Shown here: positions 16,855 through 24,838 of the stretch, in pieces | Layout: each line of letters opens with the position of its first letter | How positions within the stretch are numbered: the first letter of the stretch is position 1 | Source: Nocardioides sp. L-11A | Lineage (GTDB): Bacteria > Actinomycetota > Actinomycetes > Propionibacteriales > Nocardioidaceae | Direction of reading: 5' to 3' | Assembly (NCBI GenBank): GCA_029961745.1 | Contig: CP124680.1 | Coordinates: forward strand, 2,852,001 to 2,916,000 | DNA length: 64,000 nt | Made by a program: the position numbers and the translations under genes | The notes under the pieces: generated by a model | What the model saw: the letters and a program-made list of their open reading frames with translations, nothing else | Databases searched by the model: none | What the model was told of the DNA's origin: nothing

Positions 16855-17592
16855 CTACCGCTGCCGGGTGTCGTCGGAGGGCGGCGGCCAGCCGTCGGGC
16901 GAGCAGGCCGCCGTGAGGGCGTGACGCGCGGCACGCTCCAGCGGCTCCAGGGACGCCCGGCGCGCGGTCCCGGCGGCCGCGGAGAGGGCCCCGCCGTCGT
17001 CGCGCAGGGCGAGCTCGACGACCGCCTCGAGGTGGAGGGCCCGGCCCGCGAGGTCCACGCACCGCGACGGCGTGCCCGGCGGAGCGACCAGGCGTACGCC
17101 GGCCCGCAGGTCGTGCAGCTCGTCGGCGACCCGCGGCTGCCACCGGGCCACGTCGAGCTCGGCGAGCGTGTTGGCCGTCGCGAGCAGGGCCGCCCGCAGC
17201 TGCCGATCCGCGTCGCCGAGGTCGGGCGGTGGTCGGCGCTCGGCCGGCAGCACCCGCCACTCGACCGCCCGGCCGACCTGCCGGGGGACCAGCCCGACGC
17301 CCGGTAGCAGCACCACCTCGCCCGCCTCGATCGCCGCGGTCGTCAGCTCCCGCGGCCCCCGCACGCCGGCCGGGTCGCCCGGTGCCGGGAAGGCGGCGGC
17401 CACGCCGTCGGCCCCTTCGTTGCGGGCCGCGGCGAGTTCGAGGAGCAGCGAGGACGGGCCGTCGGGGGAGACGACGACATGGGTCACGTCGTCGCCGTGG
17501 ACGGCGTCGACGAGCTCGTCGGGGCCGATCCGACCGCGCAGCCAGGCCGTTCCCCACCAGGCCAGCCGGGCAGATACGGGGAGGGCGCTCAC
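16855..17592 (-). CDS. Conserved hypothetical protein
   Basis: A 245-residue soluble, Ala/Arg-rich protein that I do not recognise. It has no clear signal peptide or TM helix. The N-terminus WWGTAWLRGRIGPDELVDAV and a central LPGVGLVPRQVGRAVEWRVLPAERR stand out, and it lacks obvious catalytic motifs. It starts with GTG, with TAGGGT 6 nt upstream, a convincing leaderless promoter. It lies 13 bp upstream of serB on the same strand, so the two probably share a transcript. It is divergent from an ABC ATPase gene whose own TAGGGT box is 15 bp away. Confidence 0.78.
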   Translation of the reverse strand: MSALPVSARLAWWGTAWLRGRIGPDELVDAVHGDDVTHVVVSPDGPSSLLLELAAARNEGADGVAAAFPAPGDPAGVRGPRELTTAAIEAGEVVLLPGVGLVPRQVGRAVEWRVLPAERRPPPDLGDADRQLRAALLATANTLAELDVARWQPRVADELHDLRAGVRLVAPPGTPSRCVDLAGRALHLEAVVELALRDDGGALSAAAGTARRASLEPLERAARHALTAACSPDGWPPPSDDTRQR

Positions 17593-17632
17593 CCGCCGAC
17601 CCTACTGGTCCGCTCTGGATAGGGTGGCCTCC

Positions 17633-18430
17633 ATGTCCGCCGTGCTCGAGCTCGCCGAGGTGACCGTACGACGAGGCCAGTCCACCCTGCTCGACCGGGT
17701 CAGTTGGGTGGTCCGCGAGGGCGAGCGCTGGATCCTGCTCGGGGCCAACGGAGCCGGCAAGACCACCCTCATGCAGATCGCCGGCGCCCAGCTGCATCCG
17801 ACCTCCGGCGCGGTCGGGCTTCTCGGCGAGCTGCTCGGCACGGTCGACATCTTCGAGCTGCGCCCGCGGATCGGCGTCTCCAGCGCCGCCGTCGCCGAGC
17901 AGATCCCGCGCAACGAGACGGTGCGCGACCTGGTGCTGACGGCGTCGTACGCCGTGCTCGGGCGGTGGCGCGAGGAGTACGACGATGTCGACCATGACCG
18001 GGCCGACGCACTGTTGCGTGAGGTAGGCGTGGCGCCGCTCGCGGACCGCACCTACGGCACCCTCAGCGAGGGGGAGCGCAAGCGGGTGCAGATCGCCCGG
18101 GCGCTGATGACCGACCCGGAGCTGCTGCTGCTCGACGAGCCCGCCGCGGGCCTGGACCTCGGCGGACGGGAGGACCTGGTCTCGACCCTGTCCGTGCTGG
18201 CCTACGACCCGCTGTCGCCGGCGACCGTGCTGGTCTCGCACCACGTCGAGGAGATCCCGCCCGGGTTCACCCACGTGATGATGCTGCGCGACGGCAGGGT
18301 CGTCGCGCAGGGGCCGCTCGAGGAGACGCTGACGCCCGAGGCGCTGTCGGCGACCTTCGGCATGCCGCTCGTGCTGGAGCACCACGACGGGCGCTACGCC
18401 GCCCGGCGCAAGCAGCACCACCGGGGCTGA
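17633..18430 (+). CDS. ABC transporter ATP-binding protein (orphan)
   Basis: A 265-residue ATPase with Walker A GANGAGKTT (~39-47), signature LSEGERKRVQIARAL, Walker B LLLLDEPAAGLD and H-loop VSHHVEEIP. The signature variant LSEGE and the EEIPPGFTHVMML segment resemble the YlmA/ModF-like stand-alone ATPases of actinobacteria. No permease or binding protein gene is adjacent, so its partner is unknown. The ATG at 17633 is set by a TAGGGT box ending 7 nt upstream. Confidence 0.92.
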   Translation: MSAVLELAEVTVRRGQSTLLDRVSWVVREGERWILLGANGAGKTTLMQIAGAQLHPTSGAVGLLGELLGTVDIFELRPRIGVSSAAVAEQIPRNETVRDLVLTASYAVLGRWREEYDDVDHDRADALLREVGVAPLADRTYGTLSEGERKRVQIARALMTDPELLLLDEPAAGLDLGGREDLVSTLSVLAYDPLSPATVLVSHHVEEIPPGFTHVMMLRDGRVVAQGPLEETLTPEALSATFGMPLVLEHHDGRYAARRKQHHRG

Positions 18431-18459
18431 GGCCGGGCCGCCTCAACTAGGCTGCGGCC

Positions 18460-18933
18460 ATGGACTGGCTGCGGGAGCACCTGTGGGAGGCCTGGCTGGG
18501 TGTGGCCTTCGTGCTCGCCCTGGCCGAGTTGCTGAGCCTCGACCTGTTCCTGCTGATGCTGGCCGGTGGTGCCGTCGCCGGCGTTCTGACGGCCTTCGTC
18601 ACCGACAACATCGTCCTGCAGGTGCTCGCCGCCTCGGCGGTGTCCGTGCTGCTGCTCGCCGCCGTGCGCCCGCCCCTCGTCCGGCGACTGCACGGGGGGC
18701 CGGACCTCGTGCTCGGGCCCGCGAGCCTGGTGGGCAGCCGCGGCATCGTCACCGAGCCGGTCGCCGAGCACCGTCCCGGCCGGGTGAAGATCGGCGGCGA
18801 GTCCTGGCTCGCCGTCACCGAGCCGCCCGGCTCGGGGCTCGCCATCGGTGCGACGGTGGAGGTCGTCTCCATCGTGGGGGCCACCGCGCACGTCCGTCCC
18901 GTGTCCGCGCCCGAACTCGAGGAGCCGCTATGA
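18460..18933 (+). CDS. NfeD-like membrane protein
   Basis: A 157-residue protein with two or three N-terminal TM helices (~12-75: LGVAFVLALAELLSLDLFLL, GAVAGVLTAF, VLQVLAASAVSVLLLAAV) and a soluble C-terminal OB-fold-like domain (~88-150: LVGSRGIVTEPVAEHRPGRVKIGGESW). This is the short NfeD type that pairs with SPFH/stomatin proteins in bacterial membrane microdomains. The next gene is such a protein and starts inside this stop codon (ATGA). TAGGCT lies 6 nt before the ATG. Confidence 0.92.
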   Translation: MDWLREHLWEAWLGVAFVLALAELLSLDLFLLMLAGGAVAGVLTAFVTDNIVLQVLAASAVSVLLLAAVRPPLVRRLHGGPDLVLGPASLVGSRGIVTEPVAEHRPGRVKIGGESWLAVTEPPGSGLAIGATVEVVSIVGATAHVRPVSAPELEEPL

Positions 18934-20009
18934 CCGTCCTGATCCTGCTCGCCCTCCTGCTCCTGCTGGTGATCACCGTCGTCGCGAAGGCGATCCGGAT
19001 CGTGCCGCAGGCATACACCGGCATCGTCGAGCGGTTCGGGAAGTACAAGGAGACCCTTCCGGCGGGCCTCAACTTCGTCGTCCCGTTCATCGACAAGGTC
19101 CGCTACACCATCGACCTGCGCGAGCAGGTCGTGAGCTTCCCGCCGCAGGCCGCGATCACCGAGGACAACCTGACCGTCGACATCGACACCGTCATCTACT
19201 TCCAGGTGACCGACCCGATCGCGGCGACGTACGAGATCTCCAACTACATCCAGGCCATCGAGCAGCTCACCATGACCACCCTGCGCAACGTGGTCGGAGG
19301 CATGGACCTCGAGCAGACGCTGACCAGCCGCGAGTCGATCAACAGCGGGCTGTCGGCCGTGCTCGACGAGACCACCGGCCGCTGGGGGATCAAGGTCAAG
19401 CGGGTCGAGATCAAGGGCATCGACCCGCCGCCGTCGATCAAGGACGCGATGGAGAAGCAGATGCGGGCCGAGCGCGACAAGCGGGCCTTCATCCTCACCG
19501 CCGAGGGCCAGCGCCAGTCCGCCATCCTCACCGCCGAAGGCAACAAGCAGTCCGCGATCCTCAACGCGGAGGGAGAGCGGGAGTCCCAGATCCTGCGGGC
19601 CCAGGCCGACCGCGAGGCGCAGATCCTGCGGGCCCAGGGTGAGGGCCAGGCCATCCAGACGGTCTTCCAGGCCATCCACGACGGGCGTCCCGACCAGTCG
19701 CTGCTCGCCTACCAATACCTCCAGATGATGCCGAAGATCGCCGAGGGCGACGCCAACAAGGTGTGGGTGATCCCGTCGGAGATCACCAAGGCCCTCGAGG
19801 GACTGGGCTCCTCGATCCACGAGATCGCGGGCATCCCCAAGGCGACCCCCGGCCCCGCCAAGCGGGTCGACATGGGGCCGACCGAGCCGGCCGCACCGCT
19901 CACCGGGACCAGTGAGGCCGTCCAGGAGGCGATCGCGGAGGCCGAGAGCGCGGCTCGCCCGGGACAGGCGCCGGGTGCCGAGCCGGCCGAGGAGCCACCC
20001 GCGGAGTGA
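18930..20009 (+). CDS. SPFH/stomatin-family protein (QmcA/paraslipin type)
   Basis: A 359-residue protein with an N-terminal TM helix (1-22), an SPFH domain (~25-185; VPQAYTGIVERFGKYKETL, then VTDPIAATYEISNYIQAIEQLTMTTLRNVVG) and a helical region with repeated AEG-(N/Q)xQSAIL and RAQ-DREAQIL units (~190-245), the usual coiled coil. The C-terminal ~50 residues are Pro/Ala/Glu-rich and disordered. Such proteins oligomerise on membranes and often guard proteases or membrane fluidity. It overlaps NfeD by ATGA and TauE by GTGA, so all three are coupled. Confidence 0.95.
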   Translation: MTVLILLALLLLLVITVVAKAIRIVPQAYTGIVERFGKYKETLPAGLNFVVPFIDKVRYTIDLREQVVSFPPQAAITEDNLTVDIDTVIYFQVTDPIAATYEISNYIQAIEQLTMTTLRNVVGGMDLEQTLTSRESINSGLSAVLDETTGRWGIKVKRVEIKGIDPPPSIKDAMEKQMRAERDKRAFILTAEGQRQSAILTAEGNKQSAILNAEGERESQILRAQADREAQILRAQGEGQAIQTVFQAIHDGRPDQSLLAYQYLQMMPKIAEGDANKVWVIPSEITKALEGLGSSIHEIAGIPKATPGPAKRVDMGPTEPAAPLTGTSEAVQEAIAEAESAARPGQAPGAEPAEEPPAE

Positions 20010-20821
20010 CCCTTCTCGAGATCGCGGCGGTGCTCCTCGCGGGCGTCGGCGCGGGCATGATCAACGCCGTGGTCGGTTCCGGCACCCTGATCACCTTCCC
20101 GACCCTGCTCGCGCTCGGCGTGCCGCCGGTGACGGCGAACATGTCGAACAGCCTGGGCCTGGTGCCGGGCTCGATCGCCGGCGCGTTCGGGTACCGGCGG
20201 GAGCTGATCGGCCAGCGCGACCGGCTGCTGCGCCTGCTGGCCTTCTCCTCGGCGGGCGGCGTGGCCGGCGCGGTGCTGCTGCTCGTCCTGCCCCCGGGAG
20301 CCTTCGAGGCCGTCGTACCGGTGCTGATCCTGCTCGGGATCGTCCTGGTCGTGCTCCAGCCGCGGCTCTCGCGTGCGGTCGCCGCACGCGCCGAGCGCCG
20401 GGGAGAGCCACGGCGCGACGAGACCGGCGGCCCGAGTGCGATCGAGCGGTCCTGGTGGGTGCCGATCGCGGTCCTCGCCACCGGGGTGTACGGCGGCTAC
20501 TTCGGCGCCGCGCAGGGCGTGCTGCTGATGGGCGTGCTCGGCATCGGTGTCACCGACGCGCTGCAGCGGCTCAACGGCGTGAAGAACGTGCTCGTGGCCG
20601 TCGTCAACGCGATCGCCGGGCTCGTCTTCGTGATCGTCGCCGAGCTCGGCCTGTTCGGGGCCGAGGCCCGGGTCGATTGGCTGCTCGTCCTGCTCATCGC
20701 GCTGGGAGCCGTCTGCGGCGGCCTGCTCGGCGCGGCGGTCGGACGCAAGCTCCCGCCGCTCGCCCTCCGGGCGGTGATCGTGACCGTCGGCCTGGTCGCC
20801 GTGGTCACCCTGGTCGCCTGA
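20006..20821 (+). CDS. TauE/SafE family anion permease
   Basis: A 271-residue polytopic protein with about eight TM helices. The first repeat has AGVGAGMINAVVGSGTLITFPTL, and the second has GVYGGYFGAAQGVLLMGVLG and RLNGVKNVLVAVVNAIAGLVF, matching the duplicated TauE/SafE fold. The family exports sulfite, sulfoacetate or related organosulfur anions; the exact substrate here is unknown. It starts with GTG overlapping the stop of the SPFH gene. That linkage to NfeD/SPFH is structural rather than obviously metabolic. Confidence 0.93.
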   Translation: MTLLEIAAVLLAGVGAGMINAVVGSGTLITFPTLLALGVPPVTANMSNSLGLVPGSIAGAFGYRRELIGQRDRLLRLLAFSSAGGVAGAVLLLVLPPGAFEAVVPVLILLGIVLVVLQPRLSRAVAARAERRGEPRRDETGGPSAIERSWWVPIAVLATGVYGGYFGAAQGVLLMGVLGIGVTDALQRLNGVKNVLVAVVNAIAGLVFVIVAELGLFGAEARVDWLLVLLIALGAVCGGLLGAAVGRKLPPLALRAVIVTVGLVAVVTLVA

Positions 20822-20846
20822 GCCGGTCGGTCGGGGCCGAGGCGGC

Positions 20847-21245
20847 TCAGCCGGCCTGCTTGCCGCGACGCCGGCCCCGGGCGAGCGCGAGCAGGCCCGA
20901 GCCGACGGCGCCGGCCGCGGCCCCGACGAGCATGCCGCTCGCGAGCTTCGTGACATTGCGCTGGCCGAGCTCGATGACGCCGTTGGCCAGGTCGGCCCCG
21001 TCGACGGCGATGCCCACCACGGTCAGGTTGCGCCGCAGCGGCCCCCGGGAGACGAGGGTCACCGCGCCGAGCGCGATCTCCCGTGCGCCGAACATCCGGC
21101 CCATGTAGTCGAGCTGCGGGTTGGCGGCCGGGTCGAGGCCGAACACGCGGGCGGTGGTCGAGGGGGCGGCGAGGGCGCCGACGCCGATCACGATGCGCCC
21201 GAGCGAGAGTCCGGTCACAGGATCCAGGTGGAAGGGAACAGCCAT
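20847..21245 (-). CDS. DUF4267-like small membrane protein (paralogue 1)
   Basis: A 132-residue protein with LGRIVIGVGALAAPSTTARVFGL near the N-terminus, GRMFGAREIALGAVTL in the middle and a last glycine-rich helix (LASGMLVGAAAGAVGSGLLAL). It shares the pattern GRIxxG..P..TAR.FG...Y..R.xGxR.IALG with the protein at 38640-39086, so the two are paralogues of one DUF4267-type family of unknown function. TATGGT lies 6 nt before the ATG at 21245, which supports this shorter start over upstream ones. Confidence 0.82.
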   Translation of the reverse strand: MAVPFHLDPVTGLSLGRIVIGVGALAAPSTTARVFGLDPAANPQLDYMGRMFGAREIALGAVTLVSRGPLRRNLTVVGIAVDGADLANGVIELGQRNVTKLASGMLVGAAAGAVGSGLLALARGRRRGKQAG

Positions 21246-21293
21246 GCGCAGACCATAGTGCTCCGGCGGGCGGCGGCGTGGGATCCTTCCTCC

Positions 21294-21806
21294 ATGACGA
21301 CCCCGCCCTCCGGCAACGACCCGTACCAGCCGTACGGCCAGCCGCCCTACGGCGGCCAGCCGCAGGACCAGCCGTACGGCCAGCCGCAGGACCAGCCGTA
21401 CGGCCAGCCGCAGGACCAGCCGCAGGACCAGCCGTACGGCGGCCAGCCCCCGGCCCAGCCCTACGGCGCGCCGTACGGCCAGCCGGCGCAGCCCTTCGGG
21501 TACGCCCCGCCGCCGGCCACCAACGGTCTGGCGATCGCCTCTCTGGTGGTGAGCATCGTGTCGCTGGTGGTGTGCGCCGGGTTCACCGGGTTCGTCGGCG
21601 CGATCCTCGGCCATGTCGCCAAGGGTCAGATCCGGCGTGGCAACGAGCAGGGCGGGGGACTGGCCCTGGCCGGCATCATCGTCGGCTGGCTGGGCTTCGC
21701 GCTCTTCATCGCCCTCGTCGTCGGCTTCATCGCCCTCGGAGTCTGGGCCGAGAGCACCGTCGACGACTGTTACACCCGTTCCGACGGCGTCTTCCGCTGC
21801 GACTGA
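21294..21806 (+). CDS. DUF4190 domain protein with PYGQPQDQ repeats
   Basis: A 170-residue protein. Residues ~8-75 are a Pro/Gln/Tyr-rich low-complexity tail with perfect repeats of PYGQPQDQ. The DUF4190 domain follows (~80-155) with two TM helices (LAIASLVVSIVSLVVCAGFTG and ALAGIIVGWLGFALFIALVV) separated by AILGHVAKGQIRRGNEQGGG. It ends with a short extracytoplasmic CYTRSDGVFRCD piece with two cysteines. Such proteins are common in actinomycetes near cell-envelope genes; function unknown. The ATG at 21294 opens the low-complexity region. Confidence 0.9.
   Translation: MTTPPSGNDPYQPYGQPPYGGQPQDQPYGQPQDQPYGQPQDQPQDQPYGGQPPAQPYGAPYGQPAQPFGYAPPPATNGLAIASLVVSIVSLVVCAGFTGFVGAILGHVAKGQIRRGNEQGGGLALAGIIVGWLGFALFIALVVGFIALGVWAESTVDDCYTRSDGVFRCD
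21360..21440 (+). repeat. In-frame 24-bp tandem repeat encoding PQDQPYGQ
   Basis: Unit CCGCAGGACCAG plus CCGTACGGCCAG repeats at 21360-21383 and 21384-21407. A half unit follows at 21408-21419 and a near-complete unit from 21420. The units are nearly identical at DNA level, so they are recent or homogenised and could change number without breaking the frame. Confidence 0.9.
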
Positions 21807-21822
21807 GCGGCTCCCGGCACGG

Positions 21823-22785
21823 TCAGCCCCGACCTACGTAGGTCGCCAGCCAGCGGTCGATCTCGTCGTAGGCGCGGGCCCGTGGCTCGGTGCGGGAGAG
21901 CACCACGTCGTGCACCGCCCCGGGCACAGCGGCGTAGGTGACGTGTCGGCCGACGGCGACCGACCAGCGTCGGATCTGGTCGACGTCGAGCACGATGTCG
22001 GTGGAGAAGACCTCCTCGTCCATCCCGGTCGGGTGTCCGGAGCGGTCCGAGGACAGGACCAGGACCGGCGCCGGCACGTCGAGGCCGGCCTGCAGCCGGG
22101 CGTGGCCCCGCCGCACCGCGCGGAGCCAGCCCAGGCGGACCGGGAACGAGTCGACCGGCTTCCAGCGCAGGTCGAAGTCCCACTCGCCCTGGTGGTCGCG
22201 GTGCAGGCTGCGGCCGTAGTAGCCGCTCACGTCGCGGGGGAAGACCTGCAGCGGCCGTCGGCGTCCCGCCCGGTCGATCACCTGGTTGGCCACCGACGAG
22301 CGCATCCACGCCTTGCCCTGCAGGTCGAGCCACGGCGAGTTGAGCAACAGGCCGGCGAGCTCCGCGGGCCGCCGGTCGTCGGCCCACAGCGCCACGACCA
22401 GGCCACCGGTGGAGTGGCCCGACAGCACCACCTGACGGTGGCCGTCGCGGAGCGTGATCCGCTCCCAGGCCGCGTCGAGCTCGGCGAAGTAGTCGGTGAG
22501 GTCCGCGACGTAGGTGGGCGACTGGTGGGGCCGCAGGGACCGGCCGTACTTGCGCAGGTCGAGGCCGTACATGTCGTGGCCGCGGTCGAGCCACCACTCG
22601 CCGTACGCCGCGTGGAAGAAGTAGTCCGAGAAGCCGTGGACGTGGAGGGTGGCGTGCTCGGTCGGCTCGCCCGCGGGGCGGTGGACCAGCGTGGCGACGA
22701 CCTCGCCCTCGAAGTCGTCGGGCAGCGCGATGGTCTCGGCCGTCCAGGGGGCGCCGAGGATGTCGACGGCGGTCGTGTCGCTCAC
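21823..22785 (-). CDS. Alpha/beta hydrolase (S33, monoacylglycerol-lipase-like)
   Basis: A 320-residue cytosolic hydrolase. The oxyanion strand HVHGFSDYF (~48-56), nucleophile elbow GHSTGG (~122-127) and a C-terminal GAVHDVVLS histidine give the catalytic triad; VLVLSSDRSGH likely carries the acid. No signal peptide. Overall layout (EHATLHVHGFSDYFFH, then GYDLRKYGRS-like) is that of actinobacterial lysophospholipase/monoglyceride lipase relatives. It starts with GTG, with TAGACT 6 nt upstream, so leaderless. It converges on the DUF4190 gene, and the short gap has a CCTACGTAGG palindrome. Confidence 0.88.
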   Translation of the reverse strand: MSDTTAVDILGAPWTAETIALPDDFEGEVVATLVHRPAGEPTEHATLHVHGFSDYFFHAAYGEWWLDRGHDMYGLDLRKYGRSLRPHQSPTYVADLTDYFAELDAAWERITLRDGHRQVVLSGHSTGGLVVALWADDRRPAELAGLLLNSPWLDLQGKAWMRSSVANQVIDRAGRRRPLQVFPRDVSGYYGRSLHRDHQGEWDFDLRWKPVDSFPVRLGWLRAVRRGHARLQAGLDVPAPVLVLSSDRSGHPTGMDEEVFSTDIVLDVDQIRRWSVAVGRHVTYAAVPGAVHDVVLSRTEPRARAYDEIDRWLATYVGRG

Positions 22786-22830
22786 CCGGAGAGTCTAAGG
22801 AGATCTGGTGGCGGACCGTACGCTGTGCCG

Positions 22831-23544
22831 ATGGACGACGCCGCCACCTGGGCCCGGCTCCGCGAGAGACTGCTCTCCCGCGGTCGGATGCCCGAGCTTC
22901 CCGACGGCTGGCGGCACCAGTCGGCGATGATCCCCGCCGAGGGCTATGCGTACGGCGGCGACTTCATCGTCAGCGACCTGGACGTCGCCGCGGGACGCCT
23001 GCGCACCGTCCTGGTCGACGTGTGCGGGAGCGGCGAGACCGCGGTGCCCGCCGCGCTCCAGTTCGCCGGCGCCCTCGAGAGCCTGATCCGCGTGGTGCCG
23101 GCCGACGAGCTGCTGCGTGATGCGAACGCCTACCTGCTGGCCCAGCCGTCGGGCGAGAGCATCGCGACGGCAGTCCAGCTCGACCTCGACCTGGCGACCG
23201 GCTCCTATCTCATCCGCAGCGCCGGACACCCGCCCGCCCTGGTCTGGTCGACGGCCACCCGTGAGTGGCGCATCGACAATGCGCGTGGCACCGCCCTGGG
23301 CGTCAGCGCGACGCCGGAGGTCCACGAGAGCACCGGCGTCCTCGCGCCGGGCGACGCGCTGCTGTTCTACACCGACGGGGTGGTGGAGTCGCGCGCCGTC
23401 GACATCGATACGGGGATCAGCTGGCTGCGACAGGCCGCCCGGGCGTCGTACCTCGCAGGGTGGGAGGGCGCCGCCGACCGGATCATCGACGGCGTCGAGC
23501 GGGGCGACGACGATCGGGCGGTGCTGGTCCTGGCCCGGCGCTGA
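22831..23544 (+). CDS. SpoIIE/RsbU-type PP2C serine phosphatase
   Basis: A 237-residue stand-alone phosphatase domain. Metal-binding motifs appear as YGGDFIVSDLDVAAGRLRTVLVDVCGSG (~47-70), SAGHPPALVW, LLFYTDGVVESR and the C-terminal DDRAVLVLAR. It lacks PAS, GAF or receiver domains that usually regulate this family. Such phosphatases act on anti-sigma-factor antagonists in partner-switching cascades; no anti-sigma or antagonist gene is adjacent. TACGCT is 6 nt before the ATG, and it is divergent from the hydrolase. Confidence 0.92.
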   Translation: MDDAATWARLRERLLSRGRMPELPDGWRHQSAMIPAEGYAYGGDFIVSDLDVAAGRLRTVLVDVCGSGETAVPAALQFAGALESLIRVVPADELLRDANAYLLAQPSGESIATAVQLDLDLATGSYLIRSAGHPPALVWSTATREWRIDNARGTALGVSATPEVHESTGVLAPGDALLFYTDGVVESRAVDIDTGISWLRQAARASYLAGWEGAADRIIDGVERGDDDRAVLVLARR

Positions 23545-23579
23545 CCTCATGCCGGCCCACGTGGCCCGAGGGAATATGG

Positions 23580-23609
23580 TTGACATGTCACCTGTTAGGC
23601 CGGGTGACA
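23580..23609 (+). promoter_or_regulatory. Inverted repeat operator overlapping TTGACA
   Basis: TGTCACC (23586-23592) and GGTGACA (23603-23609) form a perfect inverted repeat with a 10-bp spacer, just downstream of a TTGACA hexamer (23580-23585) and 24 bp before the monooxygenase ATG. The position suggests repressor control, perhaps MarR/TetR type. No regulator gene is adjacent. A TGACA/TGTCA repeat occurs again before the acyl-CoA dehydrogenase at 25.5 kb. Confidence 0.5.
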
Positions 23610-23632
23610 GCACACGACCACAGGAGCGGACC

Positions 23633-24838
23633 ATGCAGATCGGCATCTTCACCGTCGGCGACGTCACCACCGACCCCACCACGGGGCGCACGCCGTCGGA
23701 GTACGAGCGGATCAAGGCCACCGTCGCGATCGCGAGGAAGGCCGAGGAGATCGGCCTCGACGTCTTCGCGACGGGCGAGCACCACAACCCGCCGTTCATC
23801 GCGTCCAACCCGACCGCGACCCTGGCCTATATCGGCGCGCAGACCGAGCGGATCATCCTGTCGACCGCCACGACGCTGATCACGACGACCGACCCCGTGC
23901 TCATCGCCGAGGACTACGCCAAGATCCAGCACCTCACCGACGGTCGCGTCGACCTGATGATGGGCCGCGGCAACACCGGGCCGGTCTACCCGTGGTTCGG
24001 CAAGGACATCCGCCAGGGCATCAACCTGGCCGTGGAGAACTACGCGCTGCTGCGCCGGCTGTGGACCGAGTCGAATGTCGACTGGGAGGGCCGCTTCCGG
24101 ACCCCGCTGCAGGGCTACACCTCCACCCCGCGCCCGCTCGACGGAGTCGCGCCGTTCGTGTGGCACGGCTCGATCCGCAGCCCCGAGATCGCCGAGCAGG
24201 CGGCCTACTACGGCGACGGCTACTTCCACAACCACATCTTCTGGCCGGCCTCGCACGCCGCGCAGATGGTCAACCTCTACCGCGAGCGCTTCGAGCACTA
24301 CGGGCACGGCCGCGCGGACCAGGCGATCGTGGGCCTCGGCGGCCAGATCTTCATGAACAGGTCCAGCCAGGAGGCGGTCCGGCAGTTCCGGCCCTACTTC
24401 GACAACGCGCCGGTCTACGGTCACGGGCCGTCGCTGGAGGACTTCACCGAGCACACCCCGCTGACGGTGGGCTCGCCGCAGCAGGTGCTGGAGCGCACCC
24501 TGTCCTTCCGCGAGTACGCCGGGCACTACCAGCGTCAGCTGTTCCTCGTCGACCACGCGGGCCTGCCGCTGAAGACGGTCCTCGAGCAGCTCGACCTGCT
24601 CGGCGAGATCCTGCCCGAGATGCGCCGGGGCTTCGCCGAGGGGCGGCCGGCCCACGTCCCCGACGCGCCGACCCACGCCTCGCTCGTCGCGGCGGCCGGT
24701 GGCGCCAAGGACGTCACCGTCCACGCCGAGGACACCATGACCGGCACCACCGACCGCGACGGTGCCGAGCACACGGAGCACACGGAGCACACGGAGCACA
24801 CGGAGCACACCGAGCAGACCGAGGGGGTCATCGCATGA
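23633..24838 (+). CDS. LLM-class flavin monooxygenase (CE1758 type)
   Basis: A 401-residue luciferase-like TIM-barrel protein. It has TGEHHNPPF (~45-53), TTLITTTDPV, YAKIQHLTDGRVDLMMGRGN and WHGSIRSPEIAEQAAYYGDGYFHNHI, typical of bacterial luciferase-like oxidoreductases. Together with the next gene it matches the CE1758/CE1759 two-gene pair (an LLM oxygenase with its own FMN reductase). The natural substrate is unknown. The C-terminus ends in an EHT repeat tail not needed for the fold. The RBS AGGAGCGG precedes the ATG, and the stop overlaps the reductase start by ATGA. Confidence 0.92.
   Translation: MQIGIFTVGDVTTDPTTGRTPSEYERIKATVAIARKAEEIGLDVFATGEHHNPPFIASNPTATLAYIGAQTERIILSTATTLITTTDPVLIAEDYAKIQHLTDGRVDLMMGRGNTGPVYPWFGKDIRQGINLAVENYALLRRLWTESNVDWEGRFRTPLQGYTSTPRPLDGVAPFVWHGSIRSPEIAEQAAYYGDGYFHNHIFWPASHAAQMVNLYRERFEHYGHGRADQAIVGLGGQIFMNRSSQEAVRQFRPYFDNAPVYGHGPSLEDFTEHTPLTVGSPQQVLERTLSFREYAGHYQRQLFLVDHAGLPLKTVLEQLDLLGEILPEMRRGFAEGRPAHVPDAPTHASLVAAAGGAKDVTVHAEDTMTGTTDRDGAEHTEHTEHTEHTEHTEQTEGVIA
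24767..24820 (+). repeat. 9-bp tandem repeat encoding (Glu-His-Thr)n
   Basis: GAGCACACG is repeated four times exactly (24767-24802), followed by GAGCACACC and GAGCAGACC, giving an EHTEHTEHT-type tail at the end of the monooxygenase. Near-perfect DNA identity points to recent slippage. Unit changes keep the frame, so tail length can vary while the overlap with the reductase start is kept. Confidence 0.93.

Noticed and set aside
24767..24820. CRISPR or regulatory array
   Set aside because: Repeats are 9 bp, in frame and coding for Glu-His-Thr.
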